Assembly: GCA_003612395.1 (NCBI GenBank) | Contig: RAYQ01000004.1 | Coordinates: forward strand, 186,001 to 250,000 | Direction: 5' to 3' | DNA: 64,000 nt | Origin: Parablautia intestinalis | GTDB taxonomy: Bacteria > Bacillota > Clostridia > Lachnospirales > Lachnospiraceae | In this document: piece after piece, positions 7,980 through 16,903 of the stretch | Numbering within the stretch: the first letter of the stretch is position 1 | How the letters are laid out: every line of letters starts with the position of its first letter | Program-made: the position numbers and the translations under genes | The notes under the pieces: generated by a model | What the model saw: only the letters and a program-made list of their open reading frames with translations | Told to the model about the DNA's origin: nothing | The model's database searches: none

Positions 7980-9944
7980 TTAAGCAAATTGTGCAGCGAA
8001 GGCATCTTCCGAAATAATCGGAATACCCAGCTCCTTAGCCTTTCTGTTTTTGGAAGAATTAGAAGCAAGGTCATTGTTAACCAGATAATCGGTTTTGGAT
8101 GTAACGCTTCCCGTCACCTTACCGCCTTGTGATTCCACATAAGCCTTAAATGCATCTCTGTTTTTATAATGGTGGACATCCCCGGTAATCACGAAGGTTA
8201 ATCCTGCGCATTTTCCCTCCCCGCTCAGCTTCGGATGCACCTTTTCTATTTTAACCTCTTTTAACAGCGCTTTCAAGGAATTCCTGTTTTGCTCATTCTC
8301 ATACCATTCCATAGCCGATCCCGACTTTTCAGGACCGATCCCTTCAATATCTTCAAAGCCTTTTCCGCTCTTTAGTCTGTCTAAAAATCCCTCAAAGCCA
8401 TCCCTTGCAATCATTTTTTTTCCGGCATCTGTTCCGATCATTGGAATGCACAATGCGTAAATAAAGTTTACGGGATGTGCCTGCCTGCTTTTTTCAATGG
8501 CGGCAATCATATTGGTGCAGGACTTCTCCCCGAATCCTTCCATCTGTTTGATGATTTCCGCATGCTCCGAAAGGTGGTAAATATCTGCAAACTCCTTCAG
8601 GAACCCTTCATTCATAAATTTCAGCATGGTTTGAATAGACAGGCCGTCAATATCCATTCCCTGTTTACTTACAAAACGGGTAAATTTCTTTACATGCTTT
8701 GCCGTGCAGTCAGGGTTGGTACAGTGAAGGGTTTTCGTCCGGCTTTTAGGGCTGATACGAATTTGCGTCTGCGCGCCGCAAACCGGACAGTTTGTGGGAA
8801 TTTCAAAATCTCCCTTTGGATTTTTGACGGAAATGCATTTAGGAATAATTTTATTTGCCTTGATTACTTCCAAAGTACACTCTTTTCCAATCCCCAGCCT
8901 TTCCATCTCGCTGATATTGCAAAGGGACGCCCGGGAGACAGTGGTTCCCTCAAGCACTACCGGCTTAAATACAGCCACCGGCGAAATGGTGGAAGCCGCA
9001 CAGGACCATTCCACATACAAAAGCTCTGACTCAGCTGATACATCCTGCCACTTGAAGGCAAAGCCTGCTTTTGTGGCATGATGTCCCGTTACACTGCCGG
9101 AAGAGGCATATTCCGTATCCTCATAGCAGATAACCAGTCCGTCCACAGGCAAATCCATCTGCCCGCTCTCTACCTTATTTGTCCACCTGGCAATGGCGTC
9201 TTCCAGTTCATCTGCGTTTACCATTTCCCTCTCAACCACAGTAAATCCTTCTTTTGAAAGAAAATCCATTCTCTCTCCCCAGGATTTTATTTCGTCCCCA
9301 ACATACACCAGTGTAAATGCATTGAAATGAACATGCCTTTCCTTTACTTTCTCCGGATCATCCAAGCTGAGAGTGCCGGAAGCTAAATTCCGGGGATTGG
9401 CATATTTCTCGTCCTCATCCTCCATGGTGTCATTAATCAGTTCAAAATCCGTATAAGAGATAACAGCTTCCCCGCGCACCACCATATGTCCTTTATAATC
9501 TGTATTAAGAGGAAACCCTTTGATGGAATTCTTTAAATAAGTAATGTTTGTTCCTGTGGTCCCATTTCCCCTGGTAAGTATCCTGGTAAGTTTTCCTTCA
9601 TCATAGGAAAGGACCAATGTCAAACCATCCAGTTTCCACGAAACCCAGACAGGCTTTTTTTCTGCCCATTTTTTCAGTTCGGATACCTCTTTGGTTTTGG
9701 CAAGAGACAGGGCCGGGAACTCATGTGTTTCTCTCTCACCACTACTTCCTTCCGCTCCAGTTTTTTGGGTAGGGCTGTCTGGGAGAATATAGCCTGTTTC
9801 CGCTTCCAGTTTAACCAGTTCATCAAACAAAGCATCCCATTCATAGTTGGACATAATTTCTTCTCTGCCATTATAATAGGCATCTGATGCACTGTTCAGG
9901 ATTTTTATCAATTCTTCGCACCTGTCTTTATGCTTTTCCATCAT
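7980..9944 (-). CDS. Divergent NAD-dependent DNA ligase (LigA-like) with altered active-site residues
   Basis: About 654 residues with the LigA domain order: N-terminal domain Ia, nucleotidyltransferase core with the KLDG nucleophile motif (WKLDGLTLVLSY), OB fold, four-Cys zinc finger (CPVCGAQ...CTNPDC), helix-hairpin-helix region and C-terminal BRCT domain (GLTFVITGDVHHYKNRDAF). Several positions differ from E. coli LigA: Ia motif YH becomes YY and SDAEYD becomes SNYEWD; Glu two before the lysine is Ser; TRGDG is TRGNG; the GSLR arginine is Ser; VVIK is LVIC. Lysine of KLDG, NPRN, RGE and the second core lysine (AFKW) remain. It may be a specialised repair ligase or an altered-cofactor paralogue; a canonical ligA would be expected elsewhere. 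The start is a double ATG (9939-9944) behind GGAGG; the upstream TTG is less likely. Confidence 0.88.
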   Translation of the reverse strand: MMEKHKDRCEELIKILNSASDAYYNGREEIMSNYEWDALFDELVKLEAETGYILPDSPTQKTGAEGSSGERETHEFPALSLAKTKEVSELKKWAEKKPVWVSWKLDGLTLVLSYDEGKLTRILTRGNGTTGTNITYLKNSIKGFPLNTDYKGHMVVRGEAVISYTDFELINDTMEDEDEKYANPRNLASGTLSLDDPEKVKERHVHFNAFTLVYVGDEIKSWGERMDFLSKEGFTVVEREMVNADELEDAIARWTNKVESGQMDLPVDGLVICYEDTEYASSGSVTGHHATKAGFAFKWQDVSAESELLYVEWSCAASTISPVAVFKPVVLEGTTVSRASLCNISEMERLGIGKECTLEVIKANKIIPKCISVKNPKGDFEIPTNCPVCGAQTQIRISPKSRTKTLHCTNPDCTAKHVKKFTRFVSKQGMDIDGLSIQTMLKFMNEGFLKEFADIYHLSEHAEIIKQMEGFGEKSCTNMIAAIEKSRQAHPVNFIYALCIPMIGTDAGKKMIARDGFEGFLDRLKSGKGFEDIEGIGPEKSGSAMEWYENEQNRNSLKALLKEVKIEKVHPKLSGEGKCAGLTFVITGDVHHYKNRDAFKAYVESQGGKVTGSVTSKTDYLVNNDLASNSSKNRKAKELGIPIISEDAFAAQFA

Positions 9945-10170
9945 TTCAGCCTCCGATTCATGCAAGTTTTCCTTCAGCATCCTGCATTTTTCTTTCAACT
10001 ATATAAAAAATAAAATCTGTTTTCTTTCAAAAATAATCGGTTTTTAGTATTTTCAACCGCTTTTTTATCATTTTCCCCAAAAGTTTACATAACAATCCGA
10101 AATTACCCATTTGAAAATACGGTATTTCAGAATTGTCGAAAATAGTACGATTTTATCAGCTTTTTACGAA

Positions 10171-10884
10171 TCATTCGAAAAAGCATGATTTATATAACAC
10201 ATGTAATTCATCCTCTCCCAGCCTTCTGAACTGACCTGGTTTCAGATTTCCAAGCGTGATATTTTCGATTCGATTCCGTTTTATTGCATATACATGATAC
10301 CCTAATTCCCGTACCATTCTCTTTATTTGTCTGTTTAATCCCTGCGTTAATATAATTTTGAACGTAAATTTACCTGTTTTCGTTATTTTACAGGGCTTTG
10401 TAGTGACAGAAAGCTCTGATAAATAAACTCCTTCCGCCATATGTCTGATAAACTCATCCGAAATTTCCTTATTTACCCTCACCACATATTCTTTTTCATG
10501 TCCTCCACTCCCCCGCATCATGGCATTGATAAGCCCGCCGTCATTGGTCAGAATCATCAGTCCTTCGGAGTCCTTGTCTAATCTGCCCGCATAAGTTACG
10601 CGCACCGGAAATTTAACCATATCTGTAATCTTTTTATCTGCGAATTTATCCTTTTCCGTGCAGGTTACGCCCACTGGTTTATAATATGCCAGGACAACTT
10701 TTTCATCTTTTCCGTGTATGGATTTTCCATTTACCATTATCTGGTCACCGGCACTTACCTGCATTCCCGGCACGGCTCTGCCCCCGTTTACGCTTACTGC
10801 GCCTTCTTCAATCAGCCTGTCCGCCTCACGCCTTGAACACAGTCCGCATGCTGCAAGATATTTATTTAATCTTTCCTTTTCCAT
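10171..10884 (-). CDS. rluF: 23S rRNA pseudouridine synthase, RluF/RluB type
   Basis: About 237 residues. An S4 RNA-binding domain occupies the first 60 (RLNKYLAACGLCSRREADRL), followed by the RsuA-family catalytic domain with the active aspartate in AGRLDKDSEGLMILTND. The LTQGLNRQIKRM motif is the one typical of RluF rather than RluB or RsuA, so the likely target is U2604 of 23S rRNA by analogy. The start is the ATG 5 nt after GGAG; an ATG ten codons upstream has no clear site. Third gene after aroA and hflX in the same direction, 96 nt after hflX. The specific uridine cannot be settled from sequence, as Gram-positive members of this group are poorly mapped. Confidence 0.9.
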   Translation of the reverse strand: MEKERLNKYLAACGLCSRREADRLIEEGAVSVNGGRAVPGMQVSAGDQIMVNGKSIHGKDEKVVLAYYKPVGVTCTEKDKFADKKITDMVKFPVRVTYAGRLDKDSEGLMILTNDGGLINAMMRGSGGHEKEYVVRVNKEISDEFIRHMAEGVYLSELSVTTKPCKITKTGKFTFKIILTQGLNRQIKRMVRELGYHVYAIKRNRIENITLGNLKPGQFRRLGEDELHVLYKSCFFE

Positions 10885-10980
10885 ATATTCTCCGCTTATC
10901 CTCCATGTCCCCATTAGAATACTGCTCTATTACTTATTTGGGTCTGCCTTATCTGTCTTAATCCGGTACCTGCAGACAAA

Positions 10981-12270
10981 TTAGTCCTTTTCATCTAAGT
11001 ATTCTCTGTACTTATCCCGATCTGCCTTATGACATTTTACTTTTATCCTTGCACCTTTTTCTTCGTGTTCCAGACTATCTACATGGGCGTGATCCATAAA
11101 ATAGGACAAAACACTGCCCTTATCATAGGGAATCATAAATTCCTCCCACACATAGTCTGCATAAATTCTGTCCAAAATAATACTGGTTAAAAATGCAATG
11201 GACTTCTTCTCTTTTGCACTTATATAAATCTTTTCTTTCCCCGAAGACTGCGGAAAAGGAATCGGCTCACTGCACTTATCGGCTTTATTATATACGGTGA
11301 TAACCGGTTTATCTCCGACATTAAGCTCGGATAAAGTCTGATGTGTGGTCTGCATATGTTCTCTGAAACAGGGATCAGAACAATCTACCACATGAAGCAG
11401 CAAATCGGCATTTTCCACCTCCTCAAGGGTTGAGTGAAAAGCCTTCACCAGCCCATGAGGCAGTTTGTGGATAAATCCAACCGTATCAGACAGCAGAAAA
11501 TCTCTGTTATTGCCAGTACAAATCCGCCTGACCGTAGTGTCCAAAGTGGCAAAAAGCATATCCTTTTCCAGTACCTTTTTCTCATTTTTCTCGTTATCTT
11601 CTGCATAAGCATCTATCATGGCATTTAAAATTGTGGATTTGCCGGCATTGGTATAGCCAACCAGTGCAACCAGCGGTATTCTGGCATCCACTCTCTTTTT
11701 TCGCTGCACCCGTCTTTCCTTTGACACTTCTTCAAGTTCCCTTGAAAGCTCCCCAATCCGCCTTTCAATTCTTCTTTTGTCAAGTTCCAGTTTCTTTTCG
11801 CCCGCTCCACGGCTGCTCATGCTTCCGCTGGTGCCGCCCTGTCTGGTCAGTGCTTCGTGCATCCCCACAAGCCTTGGCAGCATATACTTCAGCTTCGCAG
11901 ATTCCACCTGCAGTTTCGCTTCCCTTGTCCTGGCCCGCCTTTCAAAAATATCCAAAATCAATGTTGTCCTGTCCAAAACAGGTTTGTTAAGCTCCTTTTG
12001 AAGGTTCTTAAGCTGAGACGGGCTGAGGGCATCATCAAATATGATAACTTCAGCCTCCAAAAGGCCGGCAGTTTCTTTTATTTCCCGTACTTTTCCTGTT
12101 CCCACATATAATCCTTTGTTTATACTCTCCATTTTCTGGGTAATGATTCCCACAGGCTCCATAAAGCAGGCCTTTGCGAGGCTTTTTAATTCTTCCATAG
12201 ATCGCTCAAAATCCCCATCGGTTGTCCCGTCATCAACGCCAACCAATAAAACCTGTTCTCTCACTTCCAA
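10981..12270 (-). CDS. hflX: GTPase HflX, ribosome-associated
   Basis: GTPase that binds the 50S subunit and splits stalled or heat-damaged ribosomes. About 429 residues with the HflX N-terminal domain (GTGKVREIKE, IFDDALSPSQLKNL), a glycine-rich linker (RQGGTSGSMSSRGAGE) and a coiled helix pair, then the G domain with G1 GYTNAGKST, G3 DTVGFI and G4 NKAD. The most likely start is TTG at 12270, 7 nt after a GGGGG site; the GTG further upstream has no site in front of it. The gene begins 39 nt after the aroA stop, so the two are probably cotranscribed. An HflX immediately after a shikimate-pathway gene has no obvious functional logic. Confidence 0.93.
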   Translation of the reverse strand: MEVREQVLLVGVDDGTTDGDFERSMEELKSLAKACFMEPVGIITQKMESINKGLYVGTGKVREIKETAGLLEAEVIIFDDALSPSQLKNLQKELNKPVLDRTTLILDIFERRARTREAKLQVESAKLKYMLPRLVGMHEALTRQGGTSGSMSSRGAGEKKLELDKRRIERRIGELSRELEEVSKERRVQRKKRVDARIPLVALVGYTNAGKSTILNAMIDAYAEDNEKNEKKVLEKDMLFATLDTTVRRICTGNNRDFLLSDTVGFIHKLPHGLVKAFHSTLEEVENADLLLHVVDCSDPCFREHMQTTHQTLSELNVGDKPVITVYNKADKCSEPIPFPQSSGKEKIYISAKEKKSIAFLTSIILDRIYADYVWEEFMIPYDKGSVLSYFMDHAHVDSLEHEEKGARIKVKCHKADRDKYREYLDEKD

Positions 12271-12309
12271 ACTTATACCCCCTTTCACAAGGTCGCTTAA
12301 GAATACTTC

Positions 12310-13596
12310 TTAATACAAATTCTCAATTATTTCAAAATAGTTCTCAAATGTCTTACGACAGCACTGAGGGTTCTTAATTGCAATTTTTCCTGTTTTCAGG
12401 CCAATTAATGTAAAAGCCATCGCCATACGGTGGTCTTCATATGTCTCAATCTCACATTCCTTTATTTCCCCCGGCATTATCCTGATTCCGTCCACATCTA
12501 AAACTTCCTCACACACTATTCCCATGCGTGAAAGCTCTGTCAAAACAGCTTTAATCCTGTCCGTTTCCTGAAAGCGTATATGCCCAATGTTGCGAATTAA
12601 GGTAGGACTTTTGGCAAAAGGCGCTAAAACCGCCATTGTCATTGTCTGGTCGGAAAAATCCTTCATAGAAATATCCTGTCCTGCATATTCCGTAATTCCT
12701 TTCCCTAAAATTCTGACCCCTTCACTTTCATCCTCAAGCCCGCATCCCATATCCTTAAGAACCTTTAAGAACTTAATATCTCCCTGCAGGGAATTCATAT
12801 GAACATTTTCAACGAAAACATCTGTCCCCAGCAGCGGCGCCATTGCATAAAAATAACACGCTCCTGACACATCCGGCTCTATCTGGTACTCCTTAAGCCC
12901 AAAGGAATCCATATGGGGAACCATACAGCTTCTTCCGTCTTTCATCACAGGGATACCAAACTGTTCCATCATGGCAATCGTCATCTTAATATAAGCACCA
13001 TCCGGGCGATTGCCCGACAAAAATACCTTTAATCCATCCTTAAGCAACACGCCTGACATCAGCAGTGCACTGGCAAACTGGCTGCTGATACCCGTATCAA
13101 TGGAAATTTCTTTAAGAGAAACTTTCCGTGACTTCATAAGGAAGGGAAAATGCCCGTATTCCCCAAGAAATTCAAAGGAAACCCCTGCCTTTTCCAGCTC
13201 GTCCAAAAGAGGCTTCATAGGGCGTTTGCACATTTGCGGCGAGGCCTGCATTTCATATTCCCCGCCTGCCAGAGCCAGCATAACCGTCAGAAACCTCGCC
13301 GCCGTACCTGCACTTCTTACGTCAATGCACACGCAGCGATTGGGTATTGCGCCCCCTTGTCCCTGTACAATTACGCTTTTTTCCGACCGGTTTATCATTA
13401 TCTCAAATCCCAGTTTTCCGAGGCAGTCTAAAAATGCTTCGGAATCATCGCTAAACAAAATCCCGTGCAAAGTGCACCGATAATCAGACAGCGCCGCCAA
13501 TAATAGAGCACGGTTTGTAATGCTCTTTGATCCAGGTACCTGCACCCTGATTTCCTGCATTTTCCCCAATTTCTTTACAGAATATTTATTCCCCAT
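12310..13596 (-). CDS. aroA: 3-phosphoshikimate 1-carboxyvinyltransferase (EPSP synthase)
   Basis: Cytosolic shikimate-pathway enzyme joining PEP to shikimate 3-phosphate. 428 residues, the normal length, with PGSKSITNRALLLAAL near the N-terminus, SAGTAARFL, the NRPDGAYIKMT segment, SDQTMTMAVLAPFA with the catalytic aspartate, RFQETDRIKA and EDHRMAMAF. The start ATG follows GGGTGA. Other aromatic amino acid genes are not in the window; aroA heads a run with hflX and rluF. The 260 bp upstream is AT-rich with no gene. Confidence 0.95.
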   Translation of the reverse strand: MGNKYSVKKLGKMQEIRVQVPGSKSITNRALLLAALSDYRCTLHGILFSDDSEAFLDCLGKLGFEIMINRSEKSVIVQGQGGAIPNRCVCIDVRSAGTAARFLTVMLALAGGEYEMQASPQMCKRPMKPLLDELEKAGVSFEFLGEYGHFPFLMKSRKVSLKEISIDTGISSQFASALLMSGVLLKDGLKVFLSGNRPDGAYIKMTIAMMEQFGIPVMKDGRSCMVPHMDSFGLKEYQIEPDVSGACYFYAMAPLLGTDVFVENVHMNSLQGDIKFLKVLKDMGCGLEDESEGVRILGKGITEYAGQDISMKDFSDQTMTMAVLAPFAKSPTLIRNIGHIRFQETDRIKAVLTELSRMGIVCEEVLDVDGIRIMPGEIKECEIETYEDHRMAMAFTLIGLKTGKIAIKNPQCCRKTFENYFEIIENLY

Positions 13597-13855
13597 ATTA
13601 AGTCACCCTTTAATAAATGTATTTAAATTCTCTTTTTAACGTATAATAGAATAACAATGGAATTTGTTTCAAAAACCAAATTATTTCTTATTTCTAATGT
13701 TAATTTTCCATTAAATAACGCCAAATAATATGGTACAGGTATTATCAACCAATTATATGCCATCATCCGCTAACTATTACTATATCAACTTTTTCCCCTT
13801 CTGCCAATTAAAATTTAAAAAAGATACCGCGCCTCCCCCGGTCCTGCCGCTATTT

Positions 13856-14500
13856 TTACCACTCCTTATTTTTTGCTATTTTTACTGTTACCAAATAAGA
13901 TATGGCCAGCGAAATTATACTAAGCACAGTGCAAAGGACAACAAATACATTAGCTGAAAATATTTCCTCTATTTTGTTAACGGAAAATCCTGTCTTTTCC
14001 CCCATCGCAACACTTAATACAAGTAATCCGGCAACTGCCAGCATGGCACAAATATTAATATACCTTGCTTTCTCTACTCCCAGTTTAAACATGGCAGGCA
14101 TTGAAATCGAATTCGATAAAACAAATACTGTAATCGTAGCTGCAAATCCTTCCCTGCCAAAAGAATCCTCCATTCCGAAAGGAACCAGAAACAGGAACAA
14201 TTTTATCAGTAATCCCACAATTATTCCCACACCTATCGTTATCAAAAAAAGTATATACTTTGATCTGATGATGGTACTTAAACTAATTGGCATTGTAAGC
14301 GCAAATTTATGAAAAGAGACCGCTTCATCCATGGACATACTGCTTAACACTGCCGTACTTCCCATAAGTACGAAGTAAATTACGGCAAAGGAGGCTGAAC
14401 GCATTATCATTGCATATATAAACATTGCTCCAAAAATAAGTATATACTGCTTCCCATATGATTTTAACAGATATAAATCTTTTAAAATAAGACCTTTCAT
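13856..14500 (-). CDS. ABC-2 type transporter permease
   Basis: 214-residue membrane protein with about six hydrophobic segments, fitting the short ABC-2 permease group (ABC2_membrane_5) that pairs with YtrA-regulated ATPases. It begins MKGLILKDLYLLKSYGKQY, a typical start for the group, after a GGAGG site. It lies 86 nt after the ATPase gene and completes a GntR regulator / ATPase / permease operon. Such exporters often handle cell-wall-active peptides or lipid-linked stress; no substrate is evident. Expression should follow the promoter and operator at 16009-16041. Confidence 0.88.
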   Translation of the reverse strand: MKGLILKDLYLLKSYGKQYILIFGAMFIYAMIMRSASFAVIYFVLMGSTAVLSSMSMDEAVSFHKFALTMPISLSTIIRSKYILFLITIGVGIIVGLLIKLFLFLVPFGMEDSFGREGFAATITVFVLSNSISMPAMFKLGVEKARYINICAMLAVAGLLVLSVAMGEKTGFSVNKIEEIFSANVFVVLCTVLSIISLAISYLVTVKIAKNKEW

Positions 14501-14586
14501 AAATAGTAATCCTCCATTCCTTTCTGCAATCCGTCAATTGTATCATAAATATGTGTCAGTCGGTTTTTGTATGTGTCAGCCCGCCC

Positions 14587-15498
14587 TTAGTCTTGATATA
14601 ACCCATGCCCACTGGCCAGTTTATTATACAAAAGCAGGTCCTCTATACTTGCCCTGTCTAAAGCAACTCCGTTTTCCTTCCCCTGTTCCGCTTCTTTATA
14701 AAAGCTGCTGTCTTTCAGACGCTTTTTGTCTTTTATCAGCACACTGGTTTCAAATGCATTTTTCTCCATTCCCACAATAATATCTTTGGGTATCAGCTCC
14801 GCCTGTTCTTTTGTACATCTCACAATAGCATAATGATATAAAAGCTCATCCTTATTTTCCATTAAAAGAAGCTGTCCTTTGTGTATCAGCATAATATAAT
14901 CTGCAATTTTTTCAATATCGGATGTTATGTGTGATGACAAAAGCACCGAATGCTCTCCGTCCTCAATGAACTCCCTGAAAATATCCAAAATTTCATTTCT
15001 CACTACCGGATCTAATCCGCTGGTCGCTTCATCTAAAATAAGTACTCTGCTGTCATGGGATAAAGCCATCGCAATAGAAAGCTTCATCTTCATTCCCTTT
15101 GATAAATCTTTTACTTTTTTACCGGGAGGCAATTCAAACCGGTTGATGTAGTCTGTGAATTTAGTACTGTCCCAGGTTTGGTAAATTTTTCCCATGATAT
15201 TCCGGATATTTTTTACCTTAAGGCCATAAGGAAAATTGCATTCGTCAAAAACAACGCCAATTTGTTCCCTCCAGCCGCATTCTTTTTCCCCGGCTTTCAC
15301 ATTATGGCCAAGTACCTCTATCTCTCCCCTTTCTATAGGCGTCAATCCTAAAACTGATTTGATAACAGTGCTCTTTCCTGCTCCGTTTTCCCCAATTAAA
15401 CCTACAACAGATCCTGCAGGAATTTGAAAACTAATGTTATCTAATTCAAATCCATCATATTTCTTTATTAGATTTTTAACTGTTATTATATTTTCCAT
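14587..15498 (-). CDS. ABC transporter ATP-binding protein
   Basis: 303-residue ATPase subunit of the exporter encoded with the next permease. Walker A is GENGAGKST at about 36-44, the signature is LSKGMKMKLS and Walker B VLILDEATSGLDP, followed by an H-loop (LLSSHI). The C-terminal 70 residues extend beyond the core, as usual for drug or antimicrobial-peptide exporters of this group. The start ATG has AAAGGA upstream. It sits between the GntR regulator and the permease, all in one direction with gaps under 90 nt. Confidence 0.93.
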   Translation of the reverse strand: MENIITVKNLIKKYDGFELDNISFQIPAGSVVGLIGENGAGKSTVIKSVLGLTPIERGEIEVLGHNVKAGEKECGWREQIGVVFDECNFPYGLKVKNIRNIMGKIYQTWDSTKFTDYINRFELPPGKKVKDLSKGMKMKLSIAMALSHDSRVLILDEATSGLDPVVRNEILDIFREFIEDGEHSVLLSSHITSDIEKIADYIMLIHKGQLLLMENKDELLYHYAIVRCTKEQAELIPKDIIVGMEKNAFETSVLIKDKKRLKDSSFYKEAEQGKENGVALDRASIEDLLLYNKLASGHGLYQD

Positions 15499-15539
15499 AT
15501 ATAGTTCCTTTCATTTACATTTTAGAAAAGGTTTAAAAG

Positions 15540-15917
15540 TTATACTTCTTCCTGATACAGAATTTCTATCATTTCTTCAACTTCCTGCCTTGTAATATTG
15601 CTTTGTTGTGCAATCGAAACAGCTCTTGAAAGCAATTCCTCGATTTCCTTTAGCTTTTCTTCTCTTACAAGCCTTGTGTCCGCAGCTTTTACAAAGCTCC
15701 CTTTTCCCACAACAGTAGTTATAAAACCGTCCTTTTCCAAATCCTCATAGGCACGCTTTGTGGTGATAACACTGATCCGCAGCTCTTTTGCCAGCGTCCT
15801 CATGGAAGGAAGCAAATCACCTTCCTTCAGCATCCCATTCATAACCATGGTTTTAATTTGGATAGTAATCTGCTCATAAATTGGTTTATCACTTGAATTG
15901 CTTATTATGATATTCAT
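15540..15917 (-). CDS. GntR family regulator, YtrA type
   Basis: 125-residue DNA-binding regulator: a GntR winged helix in the first 70 residues (KPIYEQITIQIKTMV, LLPSMRTLAKELRISVITT, GFITTVVGKGSFV) and only a short helical tail of about 50 residues. This compact form is the YtrA subfamily, which normally represses the ABC transporter next to it. The start is the ATG 7 nt after GGGGG; the upstream in-frame ATG would begin inside the promoter and is rejected. First gene of the operon with the ATPase and permease. A perfect palindrome in its own promoter indicates autoregulation; the effector is unknown. Confidence 0.92.
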   Translation of the reverse strand: MNIIISNSSDKPIYEQITIQIKTMVMNGMLKEGDLLPSMRTLAKELRISVITTKRAYEDLEKDGFITTVVGKGSFVKAADTRLVREEKLKEIEELLSRAVSIAQQSNITRQEVEEMIEILYQEEV

Positions 15918-16008
15918 TCCTATACCCCCTGCATGCCGTAGTACGTAAGCAGCTCTTTTGGTACTTGCATCAATAGAAGTTTGAAGCGTTGTTGTTATAT
16001 GCTTATAT

Positions 16009-16033
16009 AATGTATATATCATATATATACATT
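16009..16033. promoter_or_regulatory. Palindromic operator of the GntR/ABC operon
   Basis: Perfect inverted repeat with 11 bp arms, AATGTATATAT and its complement, around a 3 bp centre. It overlaps the -10 box and most of the spacer of the promoter just described, so a bound dimer would block RNA polymerase. Its place upstream of a YtrA-type gene makes that protein the probable binder. Confidence 0.75.
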
Positions 16034-16041
16034 ATTGTCAA
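16013..16041 (-). promoter_or_regulatory. Promoter of the GntR/ABC operon
   Basis: Minus strand consensus -35 TTGACA (16036-16041), 17 bp spacer, -10 TATATA (16013-16018), about 95 nt upstream of the regulator start. Confidence 0.75.
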
Positions 16042-16062
16042 TATGTATTTTTTAATTTCATC

Positions 16063-16090
16063 TCCCGCTGTTTGAGGCGGGGTCATTGAC
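16063..16090. repeat. GC-rich hairpin in intergenic region
   Basis: CCCGCTGTTTGAGGCGGG hairpin followed by GTCATTGAC. It resembles the CCCCGCTGTGAGCAACGGGG hairpin and following GTATGTGAC near 20814, so both may be copies of one small element. It is not followed by a T-run on either strand. Confidence 0.4.
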
Positions 16091-16109
16091 TACATGAAAA
16101 TGTACAGAC

Positions 16110-16160
16110 ACTAAAAAGCCAGGTAAAATCCTGCCTGACACTCTATGATTTCACCTGGCT
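16110..16160 (-). terminator. Terminator after the HAD phosphatase gene
   Basis: On the minus strand a 14 bp stem with one mismatch (AGCCAGGTGAAATC against GATTTTACCTGGCT) encloses about 16 nt and is followed by TTTTTAG. It starts 14 nt after the stop codon. Confidence 0.8.
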
Positions 16161-16174
16161 CAGAATATATAATT

Positions 16175-16873
16175 TTAAAGATATAACAGAGGGATAATCT
16201 CCGCAGGTTTATCCACAAAGACGGCGGCTCCCGCCTGTTTTTGCTCCTTCCGTGTACGAAATCCCCATGTTACGGTTATACAATCCATTTCACTGTTTCT
16301 GGCTGTAGCAATATCTACTTCCGAATCTCCTACATACACAGCACGCTGTCCCGGAATATTCAAAATCCGCAATGCTTCTGTCACTGTATCAGGAGCCGGC
16401 TTTTTGCGGATTCCCTCTCTTGCCCCAATAGCGGTTTGCAAAAACTCCTTAAAATACTGTTCCCACAGAGCGTCCACTCCTTCCTGAAGCTTATTAGAGA
16501 CGATTGCCATAAGAAACCCCCTTCTTTTAAGCTCTGCAAGCAGCTCCTCTATCCCCGGGTAAAGTCTGGTTTTATCATTACAGTGAACCTTATAATAAGA
16601 TCTGAAAGATTCAAAAATCTTCTCCTGAAGCTGCAATTCTGTACCGGATGGTACCGCAAGCTCAATCAGCCTCTGTACGCCATTACCCACAAAATGTCTG
16701 ATTTCTTCCAGGCTGCGCTGCGGCATACCATATTGCGCCAGTCCATAGTTTACACTGTCTCTCAAATCCTCTAAAGTATTGAGCAAAGTGCCATCCAAAT
16801 CAAATATAACCGCTTCATATTTTTGACTTCGCATAAAATTATCCGTCAAAGTCTGGCATCCATTGTTTAACAT
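16175..16873 (-). CDS. HAD-family hydrolase, phosphoglycolate-phosphatase-like
   Basis: About 232 residues of the haloacid dehalogenase superfamily with a helical cap. Motif I is VIFDLDGTLLNT with the nucleophile and acid/base aspartates, motif II VSNK, motif III the lysine of RKKPAPD, and motif IV VYVGDSEVDIATA. The order and cap size fit Gph/PpaX-type small-molecule phosphatases; the substrate is unknown. A GGAGG lies 13 nt before the ATG used here and 10 nt before a TTG one codon upstream; a later ATG (16834), directly before the conserved core, is also possible. The gene starts 30 nt after the MATE gene stop and ends at a clear terminator, so it is probably cotranscribed with the exporter. 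Confidence 0.9.
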   Translation of the reverse strand: MLNNGCQTLTDNFMRSQKYEAVIFDLDGTLLNTLEDLRDSVNYGLAQYGMPQRSLEEIRHFVGNGVQRLIELAVPSGTELQLQEKIFESFRSYYKVHCNDKTRLYPGIEELLAELKRRGFLMAIVSNKLQEGVDALWEQYFKEFLQTAIGAREGIRKKPAPDTVTEALRILNIPGQRAVYVGDSEVDIATARNSEMDCITVTWGFRTRKEQKQAGAAVFVDKPAEIIPLLYL

Positions 16874-16903
16874 CAAAATTCTTTATCCTCCATCTGCTGT
16901 TAT

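Noticed and set aside
9945..10170. Promoter or element upstream of the ligase gene
   Set aside because: The 226 bp is AT-rich with several TTTTT and TCGAAA stretches but no convincing -35/-10 pair or conserved structure.
13730..13957. Small plus-strand open frame between aroA and the ABC permease
   Set aside because: Low-complexity, aromatic-rich peptide with no binding site; it overlaps the permease end.
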